In this document: piece after piece, positions 33,828 through 41,732 of the stretch
Layout: each line of letters starts with the position of its first letter
Position numbering within the stretch: the first letter of the stretch is position 1
Assembly (NCBI RefSeq): GCF_000968685.2
Contig: NZ_LAKD02000119.1
Span: forward strand, 124,001-188,000
Direction of reading: 5' to 3'
DNA: 64,000 bases
DNA from: Streptomyces antioxidans
Lineage (GTDB): Bacteria; Actinomycetota; Actinomycetes; Streptomycetales; Streptomycetaceae
Notes under the pieces: model-generated
The model's database searches: none
Told to the model about the DNA's origin: nothing
Seen by the model: only the letters and a program-made list of their open reading frames with translations
Made by a program: the position numbers and the translations under genes

Positions 33828-34975
33828 CCACGACGGCCGTCCGTCCCACCGCCCGCCGGGAACTGCTCGCGCTGCTCGGCCGTACGCCCGTGGTCCGCAT
33901 CGCCTCCGATCTGCCGGGGCCGCATCCGGGCTTCTGGGCCAAGCTCGAAGGGCTCGCGGCGGGCGGCATGAAGGCGAGGGCCGCCGTGTCGATGCTGCTG
34001 GGCGCCCGCGAGCGGGGCGAGCTGCGGCCCGGAGCGCCCGTGGTGGAGTCCACCTCCGGCACCCTCGGCATCGGGCTCGCCTTCGCCGGGCAGGCACTCG
34101 GCCACCCCGTGGTGCTGGTCGGTGACAGCGAACTCGAGCCGTCCATGCGGCAGTTGCTGCGCGCCCACGGGGTGCGGCTGGAGCTGGTGGACCGTCCGGC
34201 GGAGCGCGGCGGCTGGCAGGCCGCCCGGCTCACCCGGCTGCGGGAGCTGCTCGCCGAACTGCCCGGCGCGTACTGGCCCGACCAGTACAACAACCCCGAC
34301 AACACCGCGGGTTACGCCTCGCTCGCCGCCGAACTCGCCGCCCAGCTGGACCACCTGGACATCCTGGTGTGCAGCGTGGGGACCGGCGGCCACAGCGCGG
34401 GGATCATCGGTCCGCTGCGGCGGCACTGGCCCGCGCTACGGCTGATCGGCGTCGACGCCACCGGCTCCACGATCTTCGGCCAGCCCGCGCGGCCCCGGCT
34501 GATGCGCGGCCTGGGCAGCAGCATCCACCCGCGCAACGTCGCCTACGACGCCTTCGACGAGGTCCACTGGATCGGTCCCGCGGAGGCCGTGGACAGCTGC
34601 CGCCGGCTCGCCCGCGGGAGCTTCGTCAGCGGCGGCTGGAGCACCGGTGCGGTCGCGCTGGTCGCCGCCTGGGCCGCCCGCGTCCACCCGGGAGCGGTCG
34701 TCGCCACCGTCTTCCCCGACGGCCCGCACCGCTACCTCGGCAGCGTCTACGACGACGGCTTCGCCGCCGCCCACGGTCTCGACCCGGCCACGGCGGCCAC
34801 CCGGCCCGTGGAGATCCCGCGCCCCGGCGCGGCCGAGGCCACCGGCTGGACGCGATGTACGAGGGTCACCGACCCCTTGCGTGCCGACCTGCTGGGGCCC
34901 GCCCCGCTGAGGGCCGTCCCGCTGGAGGCCGTCCCCGCCCGCCACCACCTGGAAGACCTGGAAGAGAACCTGTGA
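33824..34975 (+). CDS. PLP-dependent cysteine-synthase-like enzyme (SbnA-like)
   Basis: 383 residues from the GTG at 33824 (overlaps the previous stop). Fold-type II PLP enzyme: the PLP lysine is K50 in AAGGMKARAA, followed by VVESTSGTLGIGLAF (substrate loop) and VGTGGHSAG (phosphate cup). The active-site loop differs from true cysteine synthases and recalls SbnA, which condenses O-phosphoserine and glutamate into ACEGA for 2,3-diaminopropionate. No SbnB-like (ornithine cyclodeaminase) partner is present, so the condensed amino acid might itself be used, or another amine added. Probable role: building block synthesis for the metallophore. Confidence 0.85.
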   Translation: MTTTAVRPTARRELLALLGRTPVVRIASDLPGPHPGFWAKLEGLAAGGMKARAAVSMLLGARERGELRPGAPVVESTSGTLGIGLAFAGQALGHPVVLVGDSELEPSMRQLLRAHGVRLELVDRPAERGGWQAARLTRLRELLAELPGAYWPDQYNNPDNTAGYASLAAELAAQLDHLDILVCSVGTGGHSAGIIGPLRRHWPALRLIGVDATGSTIFGQPARPRLMRGLGSSIHPRNVAYDAFDEVHWIGPAEAVDSCRRLARGSFVSGGWSTGAVALVAAWAARVHPGAVVATVFPDGPHRYLGSVYDDGFAAAHGLDPATAATRPVEIPRPGAAEATGWTRCTRVTDPLRADLLGPAPLRAVPLEAVPARHHLEDLEENL

Positions 34976-36033
34976 AGGCCAGTCAGCGCACCATCCCCCT
35001 GCGGCTCACCGAGCCGCTGCGCATCTCCCGCTCCACGACGGCCGCCCGCGACGCGGTGTGGCTGAGCGTCGAACACGACGGGGTCAGCGGCCACGGCGAG
35101 GCCGTCACCAGCGTCTACTACGGTCTCGACGCAGACACCCTGCGACGGCTCCTCGCGGTCGTCGGCACGGAGCTCGTCCGCCACCGCGACCCCGAGAGCG
35201 CCCTGGAGGCCCTGCGGGCGGGCGAGTTGGCCGGTGCGGACACTCCCCCGGCCGTGACCGCCGCCGTGGACGCGGCGCTCCTCGATCTCGTCGGCAAGCG
35301 CGCGGGCACCCCCGTGCACCGTCTCCTCGGCACCACGGAACCGCCCGTCGCCGCCACCGCCCGCACCATCGGCATCACCGCGTTGGGCCGTGCCGCGGCC
35401 GAGGCCCGCCGCCTGGCCGCGCGCGGTTTCCAGACCCTCAAGGTCAAGGCGGGAACTCCCGACCCCGAGGACGATGTCGAGCGCGTACGCGTCATCCGCG
35501 ACGCGGCACCCGGGGTCCGGCTGCTCCTCGACCCCAACGGCGCCTGGACCGTGGCGCAGGCCGTGGCGCTGCTGCCGCGGTTCGCCGAACTCGGCGTGGC
35601 GGCCGTCGAACAGCCCCTCGCGCCCGGCCACCCGGACGCGCTGGGGGCCCTCGCCGAGCGCTCACCCGTACCGGTCATCGCCGACGAGGACGCCGTGGAC
35701 CTCAAGGACGTACGCCGTCTGGCCGGACGCGTCCAGGGGGTCAACGTCAAGCTCGCCAAGTGCGGCGGGGTGCACGCCGCCCTCCGCATCGCCGAGGCGA
35801 TCGAGGGCAGCGGCACCGCGCTGATGCTCGGCTGTCTGGCCGCCAGCAGCCTCGGCCTGGCGCCCGCCGTCCACCTCGCCGACCGTGCCCGCTGGGCCGA
35901 CCTCGACGGACATCTGCTGCTGGCCCATGACCCGTGGTCGGGCATCGGTGGTGCCGATGGTCTCGTCCGTGCGAACACCCTTCCCGGACTGGGAGTTCAG
36001 CCCCGGGAGGTGAGCCGTGAGGACGTGGCATGA
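34972..36033 (+). CDS. Enolase-superfamily epimerase (dipeptide-epimerase-like)
   Basis: 353 residues, start GTG at 34972 overlapping the previous stop. MLE/AEE subgroup residues are all visible: LKVKAG (K157, K159), metal ligands D187 (LLDPNGAW), E213 (VEQPL) and the Asp of IADED (about 238), then NVKLAKCGG (K260, K263). In this superfamily, two lysines on opposite faces of the barrel epimerise alpha-carbons of dipeptides or N-acylamino acids. In this operon it may invert a stereocentre of the ligase or PLP product. Catabolic L-Ala-D/L-Glu epimerase genes are not usually embedded in such a set. Confidence 0.87.
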   Translation: MKASQRTIPLRLTEPLRISRSTTAARDAVWLSVEHDGVSGHGEAVTSVYYGLDADTLRRLLAVVGTELVRHRDPESALEALRAGELAGADTPPAVTAAVDAALLDLVGKRAGTPVHRLLGTTEPPVAATARTIGITALGRAAAEARRLAARGFQTLKVKAGTPDPEDDVERVRVIRDAAPGVRLLLDPNGAWTVAQAVALLPRFAELGVAAVEQPLAPGHPDALGALAERSPVPVIADEDAVDLKDVRRLAGRVQGVNVKLAKCGGVHAALRIAEAIEGSGTALMLGCLAASSLGLAPAVHLADRARWADLDGHLLLAHDPWSGIGGADGLVRANTLPGLGVQPREVSREDVA

Positions 36034-37327
36034 AATGCGCCGCTTTCCGCTCGCGATCCAGCTGCTGCTGGTCAACCAGCTCGGCGTCAATACCGGCTTC
36101 TACCTGCTCATCCCCTATCTCGCCACCCACCTCGGCGAGAACCTGGGCATGTCGGCCGCCGTCGTCGGCGTCGTCCTCGGTGTGCGCAACCTGAGCCAGC
36201 AGGGCCTGTTCATCATCGGCGGCTCGGCCGCGGACCGGCTCGGCGCACGTAGCGTCATCATCGCCGGGTGCGCCCTGCGCACGGTCGGGTTCGGGCTGTT
36301 CGCGCTCGGCGACAGCCTCTCCGTCCTGATCGCCGCATCCGTGCTCAGCGGGTTCGCCGGGGCACTGTTCAACCCCGCCGTGCGCGCCTACATCGCGCAG
36401 GAGGCGGGCGGGCGCAAGGCCGAGGCGTTCGCCCTGTTCAACGTCTTCGCCACGACGGGGGCGCTGATCGGTCCGCTGCTCGGCAGCGCGCTGCTCCTGG
36501 TGGACTTCCGCACCTCGGCCCTCACCGCCGCCGGGATCTTCGCGGTCCTCACCGTGGCGCAGGCCCTGGTGCTGCCCGCGCGCGAGGTGGCGCCGGGCAA
36601 CGGCACGGTGCTCGCGGACTGGCGCGAGGTGCTCGGCCACCGCGCCTTCCTGGCGTTCGCGCTCGCCATGGTCGGCATGTTCACCCTGGAGAACCAGCTG
36701 TATCTGCTGCTGCCCGACGGAGCGCGCCGGGCCACCGGCTGGGACGGTGCCGCCGGGCTCGTCTTCCTCGTCGGCACCCTCGCCAACCTCGCGCTCCAGC
36801 TGCGCATCACCAGCGCCCTGAAGACGAGCGGTGACCGGGCGCGCTGGATCGCCGCGGGGCTCGGTGTGATGGCGCTGGCGTTCGTGCCGCCCGCGCTGGT
36901 GGCGGGCGGCTCCGGCGGCCCGGACGGCACCGCCGACGCGGTGCTGCGCGCCCTGCCCGTGCTGCTCGGGGCCCTGCTGCTCTACCTCGGGGTGATGGTC
37001 GCCCAGCCGTTCGTGATGGAGCTCGTCCCCGGCTTCGGCCGCCCCGAACTGACGGGCACCTACTTCGGCATCTTCTACGTGGTCTCGGGCATCGCCGCCG
37101 CCCTCGGCAACACCGTCGTCGGCTGGGCCATGGACACCGGCGAGCGGGGCGGCGCCGGCTGGCTGCCCTGGGCGTGCTGTGCGCTGTTCGGGCTCGTCTC
37201 CGCATTCGGCGTGGCCTGGCTGCACCGGCTGGGCTCACTGCCGACGACGCCGAAGCCCGCCACACCGGACGCGGTGTCCGATGACACCGGTCCCACCGGA
37301 CGCGGCGTGACGAGGGAGAAGACATGA
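36017..37327 (+). CDS. MFS exporter of the metallophore operon
   Basis: 436 residues, 12 transmembrane helices, MFS_1 type (DHA-like): GGSAADRLGARSVIIAGC in loop 2-3 and VMELVPGFGRPELTGTYFG in the C-terminal half. The GTG at 36017 has GGGAGG six bases upstream, which also places it 17 bp inside the previous gene; an ATG at 36035 is possible. MFS proteins such as CntE export freshly made metallophores, which suits its place between biosynthesis and uptake genes. Confidence 0.85.
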   Translation: MRTWHEMRRFPLAIQLLLVNQLGVNTGFYLLIPYLATHLGENLGMSAAVVGVVLGVRNLSQQGLFIIGGSAADRLGARSVIIAGCALRTVGFGLFALGDSLSVLIAASVLSGFAGALFNPAVRAYIAQEAGGRKAEAFALFNVFATTGALIGPLLGSALLLVDFRTSALTAAGIFAVLTVAQALVLPAREVAPGNGTVLADWREVLGHRAFLAFALAMVGMFTLENQLYLLLPDGARRATGWDGAAGLVFLVGTLANLALQLRITSALKTSGDRARWIAAGLGVMALAFVPPALVAGGSGGPDGTADAVLRALPVLLGALLLYLGVMVAQPFVMELVPGFGRPELTGTYFGIFYVVSGIAAALGNTVVGWAMDTGERGGAGWLPWACCALFGLVSAFGVAWLHRLGSLPTTPKPATPDAVSDDTGPTGRGVTREKT

Positions 37328-38148
37328 CGGCCACCACGGCGGACGCGGATGCCCACAATCTGCTCACCGACCACCCCGAGCTGTACGAGGCCAGGTTTCC
37401 CGACCCCGAGCGGCTGGCGGGCCGATGGACGGAGGACTGCCTGCGTCGGCACGGCGCCGGGCGGCGCGTCCTCGACCTGGGCTGTGGCACCGGCCGCGAC
37501 GCCGCCCACCTCCACGGCGCGGGCCGCGAGGTGACCGGTGCCGACCTCTCCGAGGCGATGCTCGCCCACGCCCGCGGGCACCACCCGGGACCCGCGTACG
37601 TACGCGCCGATCTGCGCGCGTTCGACCTGGGCCGGGGCGTGGCCGACGCCGTGGTGTGCCTGGACAGCGCGCTGCTGTACTGCCACACCAACGCCCAGCT
37701 CGACGGCTTCCTGTCGTCCTGCCGGCGCGCCCTCGTCCCGGGCGGACTGCTCGTCGCGGAGATGCGCAACGGTGCCTACTTCCTGGGCCGTACGGATCTG
37801 CTCGACGCGCCCAGGGCCGGCGAGTTCACCTGGCGGGGCACCGCCTACCGGTCCGCCACCACGCTCACGGTGGACCGCACGGCCCAGCTCCTGCGCCGTA
37901 CCCGCGTATGGACCACGGACGACGGATCCCCGTCCGTGGAGCAGCGCTCCGCATGGCGGCTGCTCTTCCCGCAGGAGCTGCGCCACCTGCTGGGCGCGCA
38001 CGGTTTCGAGGTCCTGGAGCTGCACGACGGACCGGGTCCGCGCACCGAGCCGCCCTGGTGCGAGGGCCTGTCACCGGGCCGTACGGCCGACGCCGACCGG
38101 CTGCATGTGGTGGCCCGCGTCACCGCGCCCGCCCCCTCGGCACCCTGA
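37324..38148 (+). CDS. SAM-dependent methyltransferase of the metallophore operon
   Basis: 274 residues; ATGA overlap with the MFS gene. Class I methyltransferase: motif I RVLDLGCGTGRDAAHL at residues 48-63, TGADLSEAMLAHAR, and GRGVADAVVCLDSALLY as motif II/III. The C-terminal region contains the long PQELRHLLGAHGFEVLELHDG segment typical of small-molecule MTases. It probably N- or O-methylates the product; the target cannot be predicted. The following 73-bp gap before the binding-protein gene is the largest within the operon. Confidence 0.85.
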   Translation: MTATTADADAHNLLTDHPELYEARFPDPERLAGRWTEDCLRRHGAGRRVLDLGCGTGRDAAHLHGAGREVTGADLSEAMLAHARGHHPGPAYVRADLRAFDLGRGVADAVVCLDSALLYCHTNAQLDGFLSSCRRALVPGGLLVAEMRNGAYFLGRTDLLDAPRAGEFTWRGTAYRSATTLTVDRTAQLLRRTRVWTTDDGSPSVEQRSAWRLLFPQELRHLLGAHGFEVLELHDGPGPRTEPPWCEGLSPGRTADADRLHVVARVTAPAPSAP

Positions 38149-38221
38149 GGGCCCGCGCCCGGCACCCGCCCCGTACCACCCCGTATCCCACCGGTACTTC
38201 CCACACCCCGAGGACACCCGC

Positions 38222-39841
38222 ATGCATGATGAACCCGCCCGCCACCTGCGCCCCGTGGGCGACCACCCGGACGAACACCACTTCCCCGGACTGCGCCGCC
38301 GCGGCTTCCTCGCCGCCGCGGGCGCGTCAGCACTCGGCGCGTTCGCCGTCACCGGATGCGGCGGCACCGATGACACCGCGGGAGCGGGCGGCGGCGCCGG
38401 TACCCCACGGCGTGGCGGACGGCTGCGCGCCACGTTCCCTGGCGGCGGCGCGAGCGAAACCCTCGATCCGCACCTGGCCAACCTCTTCTCCGACGCCGCC
38501 CGTGCGAAGGCCCTCTACGACAAGCTCGCCGACTTCGGCTCCGACCTGTCCGCCCGGCCACGCCTCGCCGAGAAGTGGGAGCCGAACAGGACCCTGGACC
38601 GGTGGCGGGTCACCCTCCGCAGGGCCACGTTCCACGACGGCCGGCCGGTCACCGCGAAGGACGTGCTCCACAGCTACCGCCGGATCACCGACCCCGAGAA
38701 GGCGTTCCGCGCCAAGGCGTCCCTGGAACCCATCGACCTCGGCGCGAGCCGCGCGACCGGCGAACGCGGCATCGAGTTCGTCCTCAAGCGGCCCACCGCC
38801 GAATTCCCCAACGTCCTGGCCGCGTTCGGCGCGTACATCGTGCCGCAGGACACCACCGACTTCGACAAGAAGCCGATCGGCTCCGGGCCGTTCCGCTTCG
38901 TGTCCTTCGCGCCCGGCCGGTCGGCCGTCTTCCGCCGCAACGAGGACTACTGGGACGGCGCCCCGCACCTGGACGAGCTCGAGTTCATCGTCGCCAACGA
39001 GGAGTCCGCCCGGGTCAACGCGCTCCTCGGCGGACAGGTCGAGTACGCCCATGAACTCCACCCCACCACCGCCCGCGCGCACGAGGGCAAGGGGCAGATC
39101 ACCATCGTCCGGCTCCGGGGCAGCGATATGCAGGGGTTCGCGATGAAGACCGACCGGGCCCCCTTCGACGACAAGCGGGTGCGCCAGGCGTTCTTCCTGA
39201 TCGCCGACCGCGGGGAACTCCTGGACGGGGCCCTGTCGGGGGCGGGGGTGATAGGCAACGATCTGTTCGGCAGGGGCTACGAGTACTACGCCGACGGCCT
39301 CCCGCAGCGCGAACAGGACCTCGACCGGGCCCGCGCCCTGCTGAAGGCGGCCGGTGCCGAGAAGCTGAGGGTCACCCTCGACACCTCGGCGGTGGCCGCC
39401 GGGTTCACCGAGTCCGCGAGCGTCTTCCGCGACCAGGCCGCGAAGGCGGGGGTCACGATCGATGTGAAGATGGGCAGCAAGGACTCGTACTGGAGCGACA
39501 TCCTGGACGGCGGCGTCCTGTGTTCCTACCGCTCCGGTGCCATGCCCATCGAGGCCCATATCTCCCAGCGGCTGCTCACCGGCTCCACCACCAACGCCAC
39601 CAAGTGGCACCACAAGGACTTCGACGCGCTCTACCGGCGGGCCCAGTCCACCAGGGGCAAGGCCGAGCGCGCCGCCCTCTACGAGCGCATGCAGCGCCGC
39701 CTGCACTCCGAAGGCGGCTTCCTGGTCTGGGGCTTCGCCGACTCGATCCTCGGCACCGCGCGCAATGTCAGGGGAGTCGAGTCCAAGGCGCCCGCCAACA
39801 CCCTCGACTGGGCGCGCTTCGACAAGGTGTGGCTCGGGTGA
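38222..39841 (+). CDS. ABC transporter substrate-binding lipoprotein (Dpp/Nik/Cnt type)
   Basis: 539 residues. Twin-arginine lipoprotein signal RRRGFLAAAGASALG (residues 25-39) with lipobox VTGC (Cys46). SBP_bac_5 family: TLDPHLANLFSDAA near the mature start, then LAEKWEPNRTLDRWRVTLRRATFHDGRPVTAKDV and PIGSGPFRF. These proteins bind oligopeptides, nickel, or metal-opine complexes (NikA, CntA). Inside this operon it is the likely receptor for the metal-loaded metallophore. A Tat signal suggests folding or cofactor loading before export. Confidence 0.9.
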   Translation: MHDEPARHLRPVGDHPDEHHFPGLRRRGFLAAAGASALGAFAVTGCGGTDDTAGAGGGAGTPRRGGRLRATFPGGGASETLDPHLANLFSDAARAKALYDKLADFGSDLSARPRLAEKWEPNRTLDRWRVTLRRATFHDGRPVTAKDVLHSYRRITDPEKAFRAKASLEPIDLGASRATGERGIEFVLKRPTAEFPNVLAAFGAYIVPQDTTDFDKKPIGSGPFRFVSFAPGRSAVFRRNEDYWDGAPHLDELEFIVANEESARVNALLGGQVEYAHELHPTTARAHEGKGQITIVRLRGSDMQGFAMKTDRAPFDDKRVRQAFFLIADRGELLDGALSGAGVIGNDLFGRGYEYYADGLPQREQDLDRARALLKAAGAEKLRVTLDTSAVAAGFTESASVFRDQAAKAGVTIDVKMGSKDSYWSDILDGGVLCSYRSGAMPIEAHISQRLLTGSTTNATKWHHKDFDALYRRAQSTRGKAERAALYERMQRRLHSEGGFLVWGFADSILGTARNVRGVESKAPANTLDWARFDKVWLG

Positions 39842-40791
39842 GCGGACTGCGCTCCTTCGTCGCCCGGCGGCTGCTGCTCGGCGGCGCCCAGACCGTGGCC
39901 GTCGTGCTGCTGGTCTTCACGCTCACCGAGGCGCTGCCGGGCGATGCCGCGGTCGCCCTGGCCGGTGACCAGCCCGATCCCGCGCGCATCGCGGCCATCC
40001 GCGCGGCCCTCCAGCTGGACCGGCCCGCCCATGAGCGGCTGGCCGACTGGGCCGTGGGCCTGCTCCATGGCGACCTGGGGACCTCGCTCACCTCCGGCCG
40101 CCCGGTGAGCACCTACCTCGCCGACGGCTTCGGGCCGACCCTGCTGCTGGCCGCGCTCACCGTTTCGCTGCTCGTCCCGGCCGCCTTCGGCCTCGGGGTG
40201 CTGGCCGCACGGTACGAAGGCCGCCTGGTCGACCGGCTGATCAGCTCGGTGACGCTGGCCGTGTACGCGGTGCCCGAGTTCGCCCTCGGCGTACTGCTGG
40301 TGACCGTACTCGCGCTCCGGCTCGGCTGGCTGCCACCGACCGCCGTCGGCTACGGCACCGACCTGCTCGGCCACCCGGCCGCGCTCGTACTGCCCGTGCT
40401 CGTCCTGCTGTCCCGGCCGGTGTGCTCGCTGTCCCGGCTGGTGCGCGCGGGCATGGTCGACGCGCTCGCCTCCCCGTACGTGGCGCAGGCCCGGCGCTAC
40501 GGCGTCTCCGGGGCCAGGGTCCATTACGCCCATGCCCTCCCGGCCGCCCTCGCCCCGGCCGCCCAGCAGCTGGCCCGCACCGTCGACTGGCTGCTGTGCG
40601 GCGTCGTCGTGGTGGAGGCCCTGTTTGTGATCCCGGGCCTCGGGACGGTCCTGCTCAACGCCGTGGCCGAGCGGGACGTGCCCGTCGTCCAGGGCCTCGC
40701 CGTCGTCTTCGGCGTCCTGACCGTCGTCCTCAACCTGGGCGCGGACCTGGTGACCCACCGGCTGGCGCCCCGGGCGGGGGTGGCCGCGTGA
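39838..40791 (+). CDS. ABC transporter permease (DppB/NikB-like)
   Basis: 317 residues; GTGA overlap with the binding-protein gene. BPD_transp_1 fold: N-terminal helix RRLLLGGAQTVAVVLLVFTLTEALPGDAA, the family DxLGxSLTSG loop, then YVAQARRYGVSGARVHYAHALPAAL as the EAA-like coupling region and VVVVEALFVIPGLGTVLLNAVAERD. The first of two membrane subunits of the Dpp/Nik-type importer. Confidence 0.9.
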   Translation: MSGLRSFVARRLLLGGAQTVAVVLLVFTLTEALPGDAAVALAGDQPDPARIAAIRAALQLDRPAHERLADWAVGLLHGDLGTSLTSGRPVSTYLADGFGPTLLLAALTVSLLVPAAFGLGVLAARYEGRLVDRLISSVTLAVYAVPEFALGVLLVTVLALRLGWLPPTAVGYGTDLLGHPAALVLPVLVLLSRPVCSLSRLVRAGMVDALASPYVAQARRYGVSGARVHYAHALPAALAPAAQQLARTVDWLLCGVVVVEALFVIPGLGTVLLNAVAERDVPVVQGLAVVFGVLTVVLNLGADLVTHRLAPRAGVAA

Positions 40792-41732
40792 ACACCCCTC
40801 CCGTCGCGGGTCCCCCGCGGGGGCCGTCCGGCGCCCCGGGCGCGGGTGTCCGCCCGATGCCGACGCCCGGCCGTGCGGCGAAAGGGCGCACGGGCCGCTT
40901 CGCGCTCGGCGTCGCCGTCGTCTCCGTACCCCTCGTACTCGCCCTTCTCGGGCCGGTGTTCGCGGGCGCCCCGGGCCCGCGGGCCGCGTCCTTCACCCTC
41001 GGAGGCGGCCACTGGCTCGGCACCGACTTCGTGGGGCGCGACGTGTGGCGGCAGGTGCTGCACGGCGGGCGTCCGGTCGTGCTGACCGCGCTCGCCGCCA
41101 CCGCGCTGTCCTATCTCGTCGCCCTCCCGCTGGGCCTGGTCTGCGCGCTCACCCACCGCCGCTGGCTGGAGGAGCTGCTGATCCGGCCCCTGGACGTCCT
41201 GCTCGCCGTGCCGTCGCTGCTGCTGATCCTGCTGGTCGCCTCGGTGTTCTCCCCCGGCGCCGTCGGCCTCGCCCTGCTGGTCGCGGTGGTCAACGTGCCC
41301 GACGCGGTCCGTATCGTACGGGCCACCGCCGCCGAGGCCGCCGCCCGCCCGGCGGTCGAGGCGCTGCGCATGCAGGGCGAGACGTGGTGGCGCATGGCCG
41401 TCGGTTACGTGGGGCGCTCCATGCTGCGCACCCTGGCCGCCGACGCGGGCACCCGGCTGACCGGCGTGCTGTACCTGGTCGCCACGGCCGCGTTCCTCGG
41501 CGTCGGGGTCGCGCCGGACGCCGCCGACTGGGCGGTCATGGTCGACCGCAACCGCACCGGTCTGTTCGTCCAGCCGTGGGCCGTGGTCATCCCGGCCGTA
41601 CTGATCGTCGCCCTGACGATGGGCACCAACCTCCTCTTCGACGCCGCGCTCACGGGCCGCCGACGGCACGTGGCGCGCCGGGGCGCGCGGAGCGGGATCA
41701 ACCGGAACCGGGCAGGAGAGTCACGCCGGTGA
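40788..41732 (+). CDS. ABC transporter permease (DppC/NikC-like)
   Basis: 314 residues; GTGA overlap with the previous gene. An N-terminal Pro/Gly-rich tail, then TM helix RFALGVAVVSVPLVLALLGPVF, the DppC hallmark HWLGTDFVGRDVWRQVLHGGRP, and the coupling segment near EALRMQGETWWRMAVGYVG. It pairs with the upstream permease to form the channel of the metallophore importer. Confidence 0.9.
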   Translation: MNTPPVAGPPRGPSGAPGAGVRPMPTPGRAAKGRTGRFALGVAVVSVPLVLALLGPVFAGAPGPRAASFTLGGGHWLGTDFVGRDVWRQVLHGGRPVVLTALAATALSYLVALPLGLVCALTHRRWLEELLIRPLDVLLAVPSLLLILLVASVFSPGAVGLALLVAVVNVPDAVRIVRATAAEAAARPAVEALRMQGETWWRMAVGYVGRSMLRTLAADAGTRLTGVLYLVATAAFLGVGVAPDAADWAVMVDRNRTGLFVQPWAVVIPAVLIVALTMGTNLLFDAALTGRRRHVARRGARSGINRNRAGESRR

